64,000 nucleotides of DNA from Pyxidicoccus sp. MSG2 (GCF_026626705.1 NZ_JAPNKC010000001.1:11246001-11310000); one strand, 5' to 3'. Counted from the first letter of the stretch, positions 1 to 8,495 are shown. Program-made: numbers and translations. Notes: generated from the letters alone by a model not told the origin.

Positions 1-834
1 TACATCCCGAGCTATGACACGACCACCACGGACCACTACCCGGTCCTCACGCGCTACACTTGGGGCAACGAGGGCGCGGCGCTGACCGTCATCTCACCCA
101 ACGGCGGAGAGAGCTGGGCGGGCGGCGGTGCGCGGACCATCACCTGGACCGCGACCCAGGTGCCGACGGTGAAGTTGGAGTACTCGCTTGATGACGGTGG
201 TGCGTGGGCCTTGATTGGCACTGCATCGGGGGCTTCGGGCAGCTACACGTGGACGGTGCCGGACATCGCGGCCTCGCTGGCTCGCGTCCGGGTGAGTGAC
301 GCGGCGAACGGGTCGCTCGCGGACAGCAGCGATGGGGCGTTCACCATCACCTCCACCAACACCCCGGGCAACGTGGTGCTGCACGAGATTCTCGCCAATG
401 AAATCGGCTCGGATGCTGGCACGGAGTTCGTCGAGTTGCTCAACACGGGAGGCTCCCTGGTGGACCTGAGCGGGTGGACGCTGTGGGACGCGACGGGCCT
501 GCGGCACACCTTCGCCAGCGGCACCGTGCTGGGAGCGGGCAGGGCGCTCGTGGTGTTCGGCAAGACGGTGTCCATTCCGGCGGGTGTGAGCAACGCCGTG
601 GGCGCCACCACGGGCGGACTCAGCCTCAACAACGGCGGAGACACCGTGACGCTCCAGAAGACGGGCGGCACGGTGGTGGATGCGTATACCTATGCCGCGT
701 CACTCGCGGGACAGGACGGTGTGTCCATGAACCGCAATCCGGATGGCAGCGCGACGGGGAGCTTCGTGCTCCATACGAGCCTGTCCACTCTCAGTGCCTC
801 TCCAGGCACGCGCGCGAACGGCTCTGCGTTCTAG
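1..834 (+). CDS. C-terminal part of secreted nuclease-like protein with lamin-tail domain (5' truncated)
   Basis: The frame is open from base 1, so the gene begins outside the window. The first residues include TTTDHYPVLTRY, which resembles the final Asp-His-x-Pro-Val block of the endonuclease/exonuclease/phosphatase fold. A short Ig-like segment starting ITVISPNGGESW follows (the Kre9/KNH-type repeat common in secreted bacterial proteins). The last ~115 residues (about 363-820) form a lamin-tail domain: VVLHEILANE, EFVELLNTGG, DLSGWTLWD and the closing SPGTRANG are typical. Such proteins are extracellular nucleases or DNA/surface-binding proteins. The nuclease call rests on only the last motif of that domain; the lamin-tail call is firmer. 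Confidence 0.75.
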   Translation, partial: YIPSYDTTTTDHYPVLTRYTWGNEGAALTVISPNGGESWAGGGARTITWTATQVPTVKLEYSLDDGGAWALIGTASGASGSYTWTVPDIAASLARVRVSDAANGSLADSSDGAFTITSTNTPGNVVLHEILANEIGSDAGTEFVELLNTGGSLVDLSGWTLWDATGLRHTFASGTVLGAGRALVVFGKTVSIPAGVSNAVGATTGGLSLNNGGDTVTLQKTGGTVVDAYTYAASLAGQDGVSMNRNPDGSATGSFVLHTSLSTLSASPGTRANGSAF

Positions 835-1103
835 CGCGCGCCTGTTTGCACCTCGCGGGCGGGCACGTTGTTGATGGTCCAGGCCCAATACGTCCTCGTC
901 TGGTGGGCGTATGTCTTTGCTTCCTGGAGGACCTCCGACGACCCGTCCGGCACTCGCGTGTTCGCGTAGCCACCCGAGGTCTTCTTGCCGCCAGGGGCCG
1001 TGGGACCCCTCGCTGTCGGCGACGCAGACGCCGGCAGCGAGCTGCCGCGCGGTGTCTGGATGCGGCGAAGCTCCAAGTGCAGAAACATGAGGCTGGCGCC
1101 CAC
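831..1103 (-). pseudogene. Possible decayed coding remnant of unknown family
   Basis: A 90-codon frame opens with GTG at 1103 and has an in-frame TGA just upstream (1116-1118), with no Shine-Dalgarno sequence. Codon third positions are strongly G/C-biased like neighbouring real genes, and the composition (for example TYAHQTRTYWAWTINNVP) looks protein-like. It overlaps the stop codon of the lamin-tail gene tail-to-tail. I do not recognise the family. A 3' fragment of a lost gene is more likely than an intact small gene. Confidence 0.3.
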
Positions 1104-1338
1104 CTGGGTGCCCGTTCAGGTGCCAACTGCACGCCGCTTGTGCTCTAGAGAACATCGGGATTGAGCCTCACAAAAGAGGCCAGGCAGCGGTCGGGCGTTC
1201 ACGATGCCCTTCCGATGACGACATCCCCTTCAAAGAAGGTGTTGAGCCAAGGTGCGCAGGTGACTTGTTTCAGCATTGGCTGGCTCCTTCCCAGACAGAC
1301 GAATGCCTCTTGACGCCGCGCTCACGAAGAAAATGCAC

Positions 1339-4260
1339 ATGACAAAGTCCCCACACCCCAGGCGAAGCATGGTCCGCTCAACCCTGTTGTTGCTCCTGCT
1401 TTTCAACGTCAATGCCCATGCGCAAGCGCTGATCCATCCCTATGGCTCCTTTTGCGTGGGCCAGATGAACGTATTCTCCTTTACAGGGCCAGGAACCGTC
1501 ACCTCCTGGTCCGTGAGCAGCGGTGCCACCCTCTTGTCGGGAGGAACACCCGGCGCCAGCCACATCCAGTTGAAATGGGACAGCCCGGCGTTCGGGGCCT
1601 ATGTCAACGCCTACTACAACAACAACGGCTATAGCGGCGGCGTCACGTATTCGAATATCAATATCGCCGCGTCGGTGACGCCCTCGGTTTCCATTACAGC
1701 CAACCAGACCAACATCTGCCCTGGCGCTTCGGTCACCTTTACCGCGTCCCCCGTCAATGGCGGCAGCAGCCCGTATTACAGTTGGTATGTCAACGGCAGT
1801 TACGTGACCGGGGGCGCCAACATGAATACATACACTGCCAGTTCGCTGACCAACGGCCAGCAGGTTACTTGCGTGATGTCCAGCAATGCCCCCTGCCTCA
1901 CGTCCACCAGCGCCACATCCAATGCCATTACGATAAACGTAATCGACACTTCGCAACCCCTCGCTGCAACCATCAGTGGCAATACGACCATCTGTCAGAG
2001 CACGGCGCCTTCTTTCTCCGCCGCCGTGTCGAATGCCACGGGCCCAATCACCTATCAATGGAAGAAGAACGGCGTCAATGTCAGTTCCTACGTCGCGGGG
2101 CCGCCCGCGTACGTGCTGGTACTGGCGCCCGGTTCCATCTCCACCGGAGACGTAATCACCTGCTCGGTCTCGAGCGCGTGTTCGGCTTCGGCCACTTCCA
2201 ATTCACTGACGACGACGGTGACTCAGCCGCAGGCCTTTACGGTCAGTGTCGCCCCTTCTCAGATAAACATGGCGCCGGGAAGCACGGTGGTTTTTACGGC
2301 CAACTCCAACCTGCCGGCAACCAATTATCAGTGGTCCATGAACGGCAGCCCCGTTCCGGGCGCCACGGGTTCCACCTTCACCACGACTGCAACCTCCCGG
2401 GCCGCCTTGCGCTCGGTCGCCGTCAGCGCCACCACGACGGCAACCTGTGTTTCGAACACCACGGCCAGCGGGAACGCGTCGATCATTCCTTTCATGGTGT
2501 CGTCCGTCACCGGCAACAAGTCGGTGGCTCCAGGAGGAGTGGAGACCTACACCGTCAATTGGGACTGGAATAGCACCTTCGAAGCCAGTGCCGTCGTCAA
2601 CTGGAGCGTCATCAATGGCACGATCTTGAGCTCCAACAAGCATACCGCGACCGTCCAGTGGAACAGTCCCTCGATGTTCCAGGATGCCGTGGGCTATCTT
2701 TCTGTAACGGAGGACTACGAAGGCCAGAATGCCGGCACTTCGGTGAACATCGTCAACAGGACTACCCAGGCCCCGGAATTCTGCGATGGCTTCCAGGGAC
2801 CGCCAGCCATTTTTGTCGACTTCGGGGCCGGTGGTAATCCGGGGGCGCCACTGCCGGCTGGCACCAGTTCCTATACCTATCTCAATCACTGCGCGCTCAA
2901 TCCCGGTGAGTACACCGTCGTCAACAGTACTGCCAACTGCCGTTCCAATTGGCTGGGCACACAGGACCACACGCCAAACGACGTGAACGGTTACATGCTC
3001 ATGGTGGATGCCGACGACCGCCGTGGCGAATTCTACCGCACAACCGTGAACGGATTGAATAATGCCTTCCGCTATGAGTTCTCGGCTTGGGTGGGTAACC
3101 TCACGTCTATCGGAGATGACCCGGGACTTCGGTTCGAGGTCCATGATCTTCAAGGCAAACTGTTGGGCGCGAGCGCTGATATCACGGTGCCGTATTCCAG
3201 CCCATTGCAGTGGCACAAGATCGGATTCATGTTCGATCTTCCGAACGGTACGACCTCGGCGCAGGTTGTCATCGTCAATCGCCATAACAACAACAACGGA
3301 AACGATATGGTGATAGATGATATATCCTTTGCTCCCTGCTACACTCCGATTATCGCGTCTTTTTCACCCAATCCTACCATACAGCACAAGGCGCAGGTGT
3401 GTGCCAATGGCGGCACCAAGAACTTGTATAGCTGGTGGCCTACATCTTCCATCCCCTTCAGTGATCCTCGATTCAAATGGCAGAAGAGCGTGAATGGTGG
3501 CCCCTGGACCGATATCGCCGGCGCCACTGCGATGAACGCCCTGCAGACGGAGACGGCGCCAAGTGTCTATCAGTACCGCGTCATCGCCTATAGTCAGTCC
3601 AATCCGTCGCAGATGCTCACATCAAATGCGATTACCTATTATGTTTCGCAACTGGTGGTGGAGGCCAAGACCTATGATGTCTTCGCTTGTGAATCCACGC
3701 CCCAGACGTTGAATTCGAATGTATACATCAAATACCCAGATCCTGGTGGGCCTGTTCTGAATTATACCTACAACTGGTCTCCGGCCACCTATCTGAACAA
3801 TACGCAGATTGCCAATCCAGTCATCTCGCTCCCCAGCCTGGCGCCACCTCCACTGACCGCTCCAGCGCCTCCGCCAGTGCTTTACACCTACACGCTGGCT
3901 GCCCAGAATACCAATTTCGGTTGCAGTGGTTCGGCAACGCAGACCGTTGCTCATTACAACCCCCGAAGGGTTGCCGTGCCGAATGCCTTTACTCCCAATG
4001 GCGATGGTCTGAACGACGTGTTCCGGCCGGTCAATATCTGGGATTACCCGGGCTCCGAGTTCTGGGTCTACAATCGCTGGGGCCAGGTGGTTTTCTATTC
4101 GCAGGGGCCCAACTACGATTGGAACGGCACCTATCAGAGCATTCCGCAGGGGAGTGGCGTGTTTGTCTGGAGAGTGGAGATGGCAATGTGCTCCGGAAAT
4201 CTGCTGAACTCAGAAACAGGGGACAGCACACCGCATGGTAACGTCACGCTCATACGCTGA
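1339..4260 (+). CDS. Secreted Ig/PKD-like repeat protein with Bacteroidota CHU_C type IX sorting domain
   Basis: The protein has about 973 residues from ATG 1339 (ATG 1333 and 1369 are alternatives) and begins with a signal peptide, MVRSTLLLLLLF ending at AHAQA. Several Ig-like segments follow (pattern VSITANQTNICPGASVTF), each with a pair of cysteines. A carbohydrate-binding/jelly-roll-like region sits around 2775-3345 (EFCDGFQGP to MVIDDISFAPC). The last ~90 residues are a gliding-motility-associated C-terminal domain: VPNAFTPNGDGLNDVFRP, then FWVYNRWGQVVF, then GVFVWRVEM. This is the CHU_C/type B sorting signal of Bacteroidota type IX secretion. Base composition is lower in GC than the flanks (26 of 60 G/C at 3301-3360) and Asn/Tyr/Ser codons are abundant. 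Lateral origin from a Bacteroidota donor is inferred; how a myxobacterium would export it by this signal is unclear. Confidence 0.85.
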   Translation: MTKSPHPRRSMVRSTLLLLLLFNVNAHAQALIHPYGSFCVGQMNVFSFTGPGTVTSWSVSSGATLLSGGTPGASHIQLKWDSPAFGAYVNAYYNNNGYSGGVTYSNINIAASVTPSVSITANQTNICPGASVTFTASPVNGGSSPYYSWYVNGSYVTGGANMNTYTASSLTNGQQVTCVMSSNAPCLTSTSATSNAITINVIDTSQPLAATISGNTTICQSTAPSFSAAVSNATGPITYQWKKNGVNVSSYVAGPPAYVLVLAPGSISTGDVITCSVSSACSASATSNSLTTTVTQPQAFTVSVAPSQINMAPGSTVVFTANSNLPATNYQWSMNGSPVPGATGSTFTTTATSRAALRSVAVSATTTATCVSNTTASGNASIIPFMVSSVTGNKSVAPGGVETYTVNWDWNSTFEASAVVNWSVINGTILSSNKHTATVQWNSPSMFQDAVGYLSVTEDYEGQNAGTSVNIVNRTTQAPEFCDGFQGPPAIFVDFGAGGNPGAPLPAGTSSYTYLNHCALNPGEYTVVNSTANCRSNWLGTQDHTPNDVNGYMLMVDADDRRGEFYRTTVNGLNNAFRYEFSAWVGNLTSIGDDPGLRFEVHDLQGKLLGASADITVPYSSPLQWHKIGFMFDLPNGTTSAQVVIVNRHNNNNGNDMVIDDISFAPCYTPIIASFSPNPTIQHKAQVCANGGTKNLYSWWPTSSIPFSDPRFKWQKSVNGGPWTDIAGATAMNALQTETAPSVYQYRVIAYSQSNPSQMLTSNAITYYVSQLVVEAKTYDVFACESTPQTLNSNVYIKYPDPGGPVLNYTYNWSPATYLNNTQIANPVISLPSLAPPPLTAPAPPPVLYTYTLAAQNTNFGCSGSATQTVAHYNPRRVAVPNAFTPNGDGLNDVFRPVNIWDYPGSEFWVYNRWGQVVFYSQGPNYDWNGTYQSIPQGSGVFVWRVEMAMCSGNLLNSETGDSTPHGNVTLIR

Positions 4261-4294
4261 TGCCATGTGTGCTGCCCGTGCGTGAGTTGAGCGC

Positions 4295-4530
4295 TCAGGC
4301 CACGTAGCGCTTCTGATGGTTGCCCGGAGTGAAGGCCTCCCGCCTCTCTCCGGGCCGCATCCAGTCGGCCCCCAGGTTGGGTTGAGATGTATGTCCAGCT
4401 CGTCCTCTTGGAAGATGGGCCCCTCGAGCCGGGCGTAGACCGCCCGGCAGTCACTTCAGTTGCCACGGTCGCCGCTGCCGCTCGAGCAGGGGGCGGCGCA
4501 CCACGGGGCGGGCCGCTTCAGCGGCGGCTC
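4295..4530 (-). mobile_element. IS630-like DDE transposase fragment (frameshifted)
   Basis: Reading the minus strand gives AVYARLEGPIFQEDELDIHL, then after a one-base loss near 4377, NLGADWMRPGERREAFTPG and NHQKRYVA followed by TGA at 4297-4295. This matches the IS630-family core order (acidic DEVDIHLNPKIG, DWM, then TPG-N-K-YVAGAL). Further upstream the similarity is broken into different frames and no terminal repeats were found. It is a dead relic of an insertion sequence, immediately downstream of the gene with the Bacteroidota sorting domain. Confidence 0.55.
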
Positions 4531-4632
4531 TCCGCATCCAGCCCGGCCGTCAGCCTCGTGCCTGCGGTGCGAAGGAATCCCGGATGGACATTCTGCGCGT
4601 CGACTGTCTGGGCACCACACTGCGCTGCTGTT

Positions 4633-4944
4633 TCAAGCCTGGGGCCCGTCCGGACCGAAGCGCGGGTTCACCACCATGCGGAACGTGTACGGGCCCGGGG
4701 GCGCGCCAGGGGGCACCTGGAGGTCCACCGTGAAGTCATCCGTCGCGCCCGGGGGCATGTCGCGGTGGTCCGCGCCCCGGACGCTCAGCCACTCGGGTTT
4801 CAGCGGTGGCTCGGGAAGGAACCGGGCCACCGCCCGCATCGCGAGCCCGGTGACGTTGGTGACGGTGAAGGCGACCTCACCACGTCCGTCCGCGCCCAGT
4901 GAGAGCGTGGGGGAGGGAGCGGTGATGGCGAACTCGCGCGTCAT
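4633..4944 (-). CDS. Small Ig-like protein of a myxobacterial family
   Basis: The protein has 103 residues from ATG 4944. It looks like one beta-sandwich domain: an N-terminal stretch ITAPSPTLSLGADGRGEVAF, then TVTNVTGLAMR, WLSVRG, PGATDDFTVDLQVPPGAPPG and YTFRMVV. In related myxobacterial proteins this domain usually continues into a Pro-rich linker and a membrane segment; here it stops after GPDGPQA, so the gene may be a shortened version. No signal peptide or catalytic residues are visible. Its function is unknown; a role in protein-protein contact is the usual assumption for this fold. Confidence 0.6.
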   Translation of the reverse strand: MTREFAITAPSPTLSLGADGRGEVAFTVTNVTGLAMRAVARFLPEPPLKPEWLSVRGADHRDMPPGATDDFTVDLQVPPGAPPGPYTFRMVVNPRFGPDGPQA

Positions 4945-5105
4945 GGCGTGCGGCGCCCTCCGCCCGGGGATTCGAGGTTCAACAAGGGTAGAGTGCCGCC
5001 CCGCCGACGGAAGGGACACCCGAGGGCAGGTGGGTGCCGCCTGCTTCACAGCTTCGCGCGGGACTCAGTACCGGGGGAGTCACCGCGACTTCCAGACCTC
5101 CCAAG

Positions 5106-5534
5106 TCAGCGCCGTGCCTTCTTGCGGTGCTCCTCAATCCATTGCAGGGCCTTCTCCTGACTGTCGACGAACTCGACGTCGAAGCGCTTCCGGCCCGACA
5201 GCAGCATGGCCACGGTGAGCCCCTTGGCGGTGATCTTCTGGAGGATGCCTCCACCGACGTAGACGATGGCCTTGAACCAGTCGGAGCTGCTCTGCTTCGC
5301 GAGGTACTGGCGGGCTTCCTGGGACAGCCGGGGGTAGGGAAACTCCGGCATCGGTGTCATCTGCACCACGCAGTACACGGACACGGGGCCGGGAGTGGTC
5401 ACGTCGTGCATGATGGCCACCCACTTCACGCCATCCTCGTACGTAATCCAGCCGCGAATGATGGCCCGGAGGGTGTCGGGCGGCTCGAAGATGAGCTCGT
5501 GGTTGCCGACAATCCATGTCCTCGACTGTTCCAT
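5106..5534 (-). CDS. STAS/SpoIIAA-like conserved protein
   Basis: The protein has 142 residues from ATG 5534. It contains TWIVGNHELIFEPPDTL, then GWITYEDG, a hydrophobic strand VAIMHDV and a final helix ending EKALQWIEEHRKKARR. The layout (strand, helix with DSQEKALQWIEEH) resembles the SpoIIAA/STAS-like proteins common in myxobacteria, which are cytosolic and usually of unknown role. There is no signal peptide or transmembrane segment. It lies just downstream of carS on the same strand with a 75-bp gap, but nothing shows that it belongs to that operon. Confidence 0.65.
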   Translation of the reverse strand: MEQSRTWIVGNHELIFEPPDTLRAIIRGWITYEDGVKWVAIMHDVTTPGPVSVYCVVQMTPMPEFPYPRLSQEARQYLAKQSSSDWFKAIVYVGGGILQKITAKGLTVAMLLSGRKRFDVEFVDSQEKALQWIEEHRKKARR

Positions 5535-5609
5535 CGCAGCCTCCGTCCCTTCTGGACGTCGGAGGCGCGAGCCTGTGACACCGGATGTCTTCAGCGCGGC
5601 GGCTTCACC

Positions 5610-5945
5610 TCACGGCATGCGGTCCGCGCCGGGCCTGCCCACCTCGCGCGCGGCCTGCCGGTGCTGGGCGATGCGGTTGCGAGCCCACTCGGGCGCCAGG
5701 TCCAGCTCCTCGGGGAAGAAGAGGTCCTCGCCGAGCCCCTTCACGTGCACCTGGATGAGCGGGTCCTCGGGGTACTGACTCGCCGGGTCGTCGTAGACGA
5801 GCCCCACCACCACGCCCGTGTGCCCGAGGAAGCGCTGGCTGATGGTGCCGTCGTCCGAGCGACTCACCACCTTCACGGTCTCACCGATTCGCACCGGCGC
5901 GCCGTCCACGTCACTGCAGACGATGAGAGAGGGGTCCTGGATCAT
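5610..5945 (-). CDS. carS: CarS, light-induced antirepressor of carotenoid genes
   Basis: At 111 residues it has exactly the size I recall for Myxococcus xanthus CarS, and the sequence has its character: MIQDPSLIVCSDVDGAPVRI, then GTISQRFLGHTGVVVGLVYD and GEDLFFPEELDLAPEWARN. In M. xanthus, CarS folds as an SH3-like, acidic DNA mimic that binds the MerR-type repressors CarA/CarH and frees the crtE-crtI (carB) carotenoid operon in the light. The ATG overlaps the carR stop in an ATGA (5942-5945), so translation is coupled. Neither carA nor the carotenoid cluster is within the window. Confidence 0.92.
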   Translation of the reverse strand: MIQDPSLIVCSDVDGAPVRIGETVKVVSRSDDGTISQRFLGHTGVVVGLVYDDPASQYPEDPLIQVHVKGLGEDLFFPEELDLAPEWARNRIAQHRQAAREVGRPGADRMP

Positions 5946-6607
5946 GGCGCGTAGGAACGGGGTTTGAGCGACTTGGAGATGACCAGCGACGCGACGACGA
6001 CGAGCCCCCACGCCAGCAGGTGGTAGCCGGCGACATGCCGCCAGCCCCGCTCGCACGCGAGCTCACCCATGAAGGCGCCCGTCGTCCCCACCGCGAGGCC
6101 CGCCACCAGGGCCCGCATCGGCTGGAACACGGCGGTGCGCAGCGCGAGCAGCGCCACCACCAGCGGCACCGCGCCCACCGCGACGTGGCTGGCCGTGCAC
6201 ACCCACTCGGGCACGGTGGAGACCGCATGCGGGGTGCCCCGCGCCAGCACCAGCACGGCCGCGCTGACCATGGCCAGCGCCACGCCCAGCCGCTGCACCC
6301 CGTGCCCGCGCGGAGAGAGCGCGCCCCAGGCGCACACGGCGCTCGTGCCCAGCAGCAGTACCAGCAGGTGCGCGCGGCCCAGCAGCAACGCCCCGGACGT
6401 GACTCCCAATGCCAGCAACACCGCCGCCACTCCGAGCGACAGTCCACCCGAGGCCGCCATCAGCCACAGCGCCTGCGTGCGCCAGCCACGCACCGGGCGC
6501 CGTTGCGCCAGCTCACCCTGCGCCGCCGCGAGGACGCGCGCGGCCGCGGAGGCATCCCGAGGCGGCTCCTCGGACAGGAGCGAGTCGAGGTCGAGGGGCG
6601 GGCTCAT
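5942..6607 (-). CDS. carR: CarR, membrane anti-sigma factor of CarQ
   Basis: The protein has 221 residues: a ~45-residue cytosolic N-terminus (LDSLLSEEPPRDASAAARV) followed by about six hydrophobic segments, including AASGGLSLGVAAVLLALGV, LLVLLLGTSAVCAWGAL and LAWGLVVVASLVI. A CTASHVAVGAVPL / GELACERGWRHVAGYHLLAW pattern with conserved His and Cys resembles the NrsF/DUF1109 group of integral-membrane anti-sigma factors. In M. xanthus, CarR holds CarQ at the inner membrane in the dark and is destroyed on illumination via singlet oxygen from protoporphyrin IX (CarF-dependent). It overlaps carQ and carS by four bases each, in an ATGA arrangement. Confidence 0.9.
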   Translation of the reverse strand: MSPPLDLDSLLSEEPPRDASAAARVLAAAQGELAQRRPVRGWRTQALWLMAASGGLSLGVAAVLLALGVTSGALLLGRAHLLVLLLGTSAVCAWGALSPRGHGVQRLGVALAMVSAAVLVLARGTPHAVSTVPEWVCTASHVAVGAVPLVVALLALRTAVFQPMRALVAGLAVGTTGAFMGELACERGWRHVAGYHLLAWGLVVVASLVISKSLKPRSYAP

Positions 6608-7149
6608 CGCGCCTCCTCCAGCGAGCCCAGCAGCTCCCGCAGTCGCTCATAACCCCGGTGCGCCCGGATGCGCGCCGCCCCCGCGCTGATGCCTCGCAGC
6701 GCGGCAATCTCCTCGAAGGACCAGCCCTCCACCTTGCTGAGAATCACCGCCTCGCGTTGGTCCGGCGGGAGCTGCTGGAGCGCGTCCAGCAGGTGCCGGC
6801 GCATGCTCGGGTCTCCGGCCGGCGGCTGCACCGACGTGAGCGCGGACGTGTCCTCGCGGGAGGCATACGCGTCCACGTGGCGCTGGTGCCGCAGCGCGTC
6901 CCGCGCGGCATTCGCGGCGATGGTCATCAGCCACGGCAGGAAGCGGGTGCCGGACTCGTACCGGCCCTGGGAACGGATGACGGAGAGGAAGGTGGCCTGC
7001 AAGAGGTCCTCCGCGAGCGGTCCGCTGCGCACCATGCGCGCGAGGAATCCCTGCACCCGACCTGAGTGTCGGGCGAAGAGCGCCTCGAAGGCATCCTGCG
7101 CGCCGTCGCGAAACCGTTCCATCAGCTCTTCGTCCGTTGGACTCCCCAT
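6604..7149 (-). CDS. carQ: CarQ, ECF sigma factor for the light response
   Basis: The protein has 181 residues if it starts at ATG 7149, which has GGGAG directly upstream; an ATG at 7122 is an alternative. Sigma region 2 is seen as LMERFRDGAQDAFEALF through LAEDLLQATFLSVIRSQ, and the -10-binding helix as FLPWLMTIAANAARDALR. Region 4 is LPPDQREAVILSKVEGWSFE followed by EIAALRGISAGAARIRAHRG. Known role: directs RNA polymerase to its own promoter PQRS and, in M. xanthus, also to crtI, together with CarD/CarG and IhfA. Its stop codon overlaps the carR start (ATGA, 6604-6607). Confidence 0.92.
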   Translation of the reverse strand: MGSPTDEELMERFRDGAQDAFEALFARHSGRVQGFLARMVRSGPLAEDLLQATFLSVIRSQGRYESGTRFLPWLMTIAANAARDALRHQRHVDAYASREDTSALTSVQPPAGDPSMRRHLLDALQQLPPDQREAVILSKVEGWSFEEIAALRGISAGAARIRAHRGYERLRELLGSLEEAR

Positions 7150-7163
7150 CTCCCGTCTCCCCG

Positions 7164-7189
7164 TACGGCCCACTCCGAAGAATGTTTCC
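7164..7189 (-). promoter_or_regulatory. Candidate CarQ-dependent promoter PQRS
   Basis: On the minus strand GGAAAC (7189-7184) is followed after 16 bases by CGTA (7167-7164), the spacing expected for an ECF-sigma promoter and similar in form to my recollection of M. xanthus PQRS. Transcription would begin about 8-10 bases before ATG 7149, leaving a very short leader. An inverted repeat lies just upstream at 7204-7239. Confidence 0.6.
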
Positions 7190-7203
7190 GGAGGTCCGCT
7201 CCG

Positions 7204-7239
7204 CCCTGTGGCTTCCGGCAAACCGCCGGAAACACAGGG
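7204..7239. repeat. Inverted repeat upstream of carQ
   Basis: CCCTGTGGCTTCCGGC (7204-7219) is nearly the reverse complement of GCCGGAAACACAGGG (7225-7239), separated by only a few bases. It lies 15 bases beyond the predicted -35 element of the carQRS promoter. It could be a protein-binding site or the terminator-like end of an older transcript. The right arm also contains GGAAAC on the plus strand. Confidence 0.5.
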
Positions 7240-7301
7240 GGATTCAGGGAACGCTGTCCCTCCCGACAGGAGGGCGGACGAGCGGCCTCACCGCGGCGAG
7301 C

Positions 7302-8495
7302 CTACCCGGGGAGCAGCACCAGCCGTGCGATTTCCGACGGTGCACCCACACGCATGGGCGGGCCGACGAAGCCGCAGCCCCGGCTGACGTAGAGCAGGGA
7401 TTGCGCCGTCCGGCTCAGCCCGGCGTTGCGGTCGCCCCAGATGAGGTCCCCCACAATCGTGCCGGGGAACATCTGCCCGCCGTGGGTGTGCCCGGAGAGC
7501 TGGAGCCCCACGCCGCGCCGGGCGACCTCGTCGAAGTTGGAGGGCTGGTGCGCCAGCAGCACCGACGCGCGGTCTGCCCGCACGTCGCGCAGCGCCGCGT
7601 CCAGGTCATAGCCGGGCTCGCCCATCCGGTCCGCGCTCCAGTCGTCCACGCCCGCGAGCTGGAAGGACGCCGCGCCGTCGCCAATCGTCACCGAGCGGTT
7701 GCGCAGCACCTGGATGCCCAGGCCCTTCACGAAGGCGACCCACGCGTCCGCGTCCGAGTAGTAGTCGTGGTTGCCGGTGACGAAGAAGGCCCCGTGGCGG
7801 GCGCGCAGGGCGCCGAAGCCCGCGACGAAGGGACCCAGCGTGTCGACGGAGCCGTCCACCAGGTCGCCGGTGATGGCGATGAGGTCCGGCTTCAGCGCAT
7901 TGGTGCGCGACACCAGCTCGTCCACGAACCGGCGCTGCAGCACGCCGCCGATGTGGATGTCCGTGAGCTGCACCAGCGTGAAGCCCTCCAGCGCCTTGGG
8001 AAGGCCGGGCAGGCGCACGGGGATGTCCCGCACGTCGGGTGGGTGGAAGGCGCGCCAGGTGCCAAAGCCGGTGACCGAAGCGCCCGCCACGCCGGCGCCA
8101 ATCGCCAGGCCCCGGCCCAGCAGTGCCCGGCGCTCCGGGGACGCGGGCTCGGATTGCGGTGCACCGGATGCGGCCTGGCGGCGCGCCCGCCACCTCGCCA
8201 CCGCGCGCACCCCGTCCGCCGCGAGGGTGAACATGAGCAGGTAGAGGACGAGGCCCATCCACGCGAGGAAGACGATGCCCACCACGCGCGACGCGGCCGA
8301 CGGCAGGACGGCGCCCAGGGCCCGGGCGCCGAACGCCCCGGCGAAGCCCACCGTGAAGAGCGCCCCGGCCGCGCGGCGCAGGCCTCGGTGCTCCGTCACG
8401 TCACGGACCAGCCGGCGGTAGAGATAGACGTGCCCGCCCAGCAGCAGCAGGAGTACCGGGATGAAGAACAAGAGGAGGCTGACCCAGCGTGGCAT
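7302..8495 (-). CDS. Membrane-anchored calcineurin-like metallophosphoesterase
   Basis: The protein has 397 residues from ATG 8495, chosen because CAGGAG lies eight bases upstream (the frame is open further). The N-terminus has several membrane helices (SLLLFFIPVLLLLLGGHVYL, VVGIVFLAWMGLVLYLLMF), then an Arg-rich linker and a hydrophobic GLAIGAGVAGASVTGFGTW segment. The catalytic domain carries all metal motifs in order: LTDIHIGG, ITGDLVDG, VTGNHDYY and SGHTHGGQ. It resembles the YkuE/YaeI class of phosphoesterases. It is separate from carQRS, lying upstream on the same strand with its stop ~60 bases beyond the inverted repeat. Confidence 0.88.
   Translation of the reverse strand: MPRWVSLLLFFIPVLLLLLGGHVYLYRRLVRDVTEHRGLRRAAGALFTVGFAGAFGARALGAVLPSAASRVVGIVFLAWMGLVLYLLMFTLAADGVRAVARWRARRQAASGAPQSEPASPERRALLGRGLAIGAGVAGASVTGFGTWRAFHPPDVRDIPVRLPGLPKALEGFTLVQLTDIHIGGVLQRRFVDELVSRTNALKPDLIAITGDLVDGSVDTLGPFVAGFGALRARHGAFFVTGNHDYYSDADAWVAFVKGLGIQVLRNRSVTIGDGAASFQLAGVDDWSADRMGEPGYDLDAALRDVRADRASVLLAHQPSNFDEVARRGVGLQLSGHTHGGQMFPGTIVGDLIWGDRNAGLSRTAQSLLYVSRGCGFVGPPMRVGAPSEIARLVLLPG

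Noticed and set aside
5106..5534. STAS-like gene as a fourth member of the carQRS operon
   Set aside because: There is a 75-base gap after carS without coupling, and no light-response counterpart is known to me.
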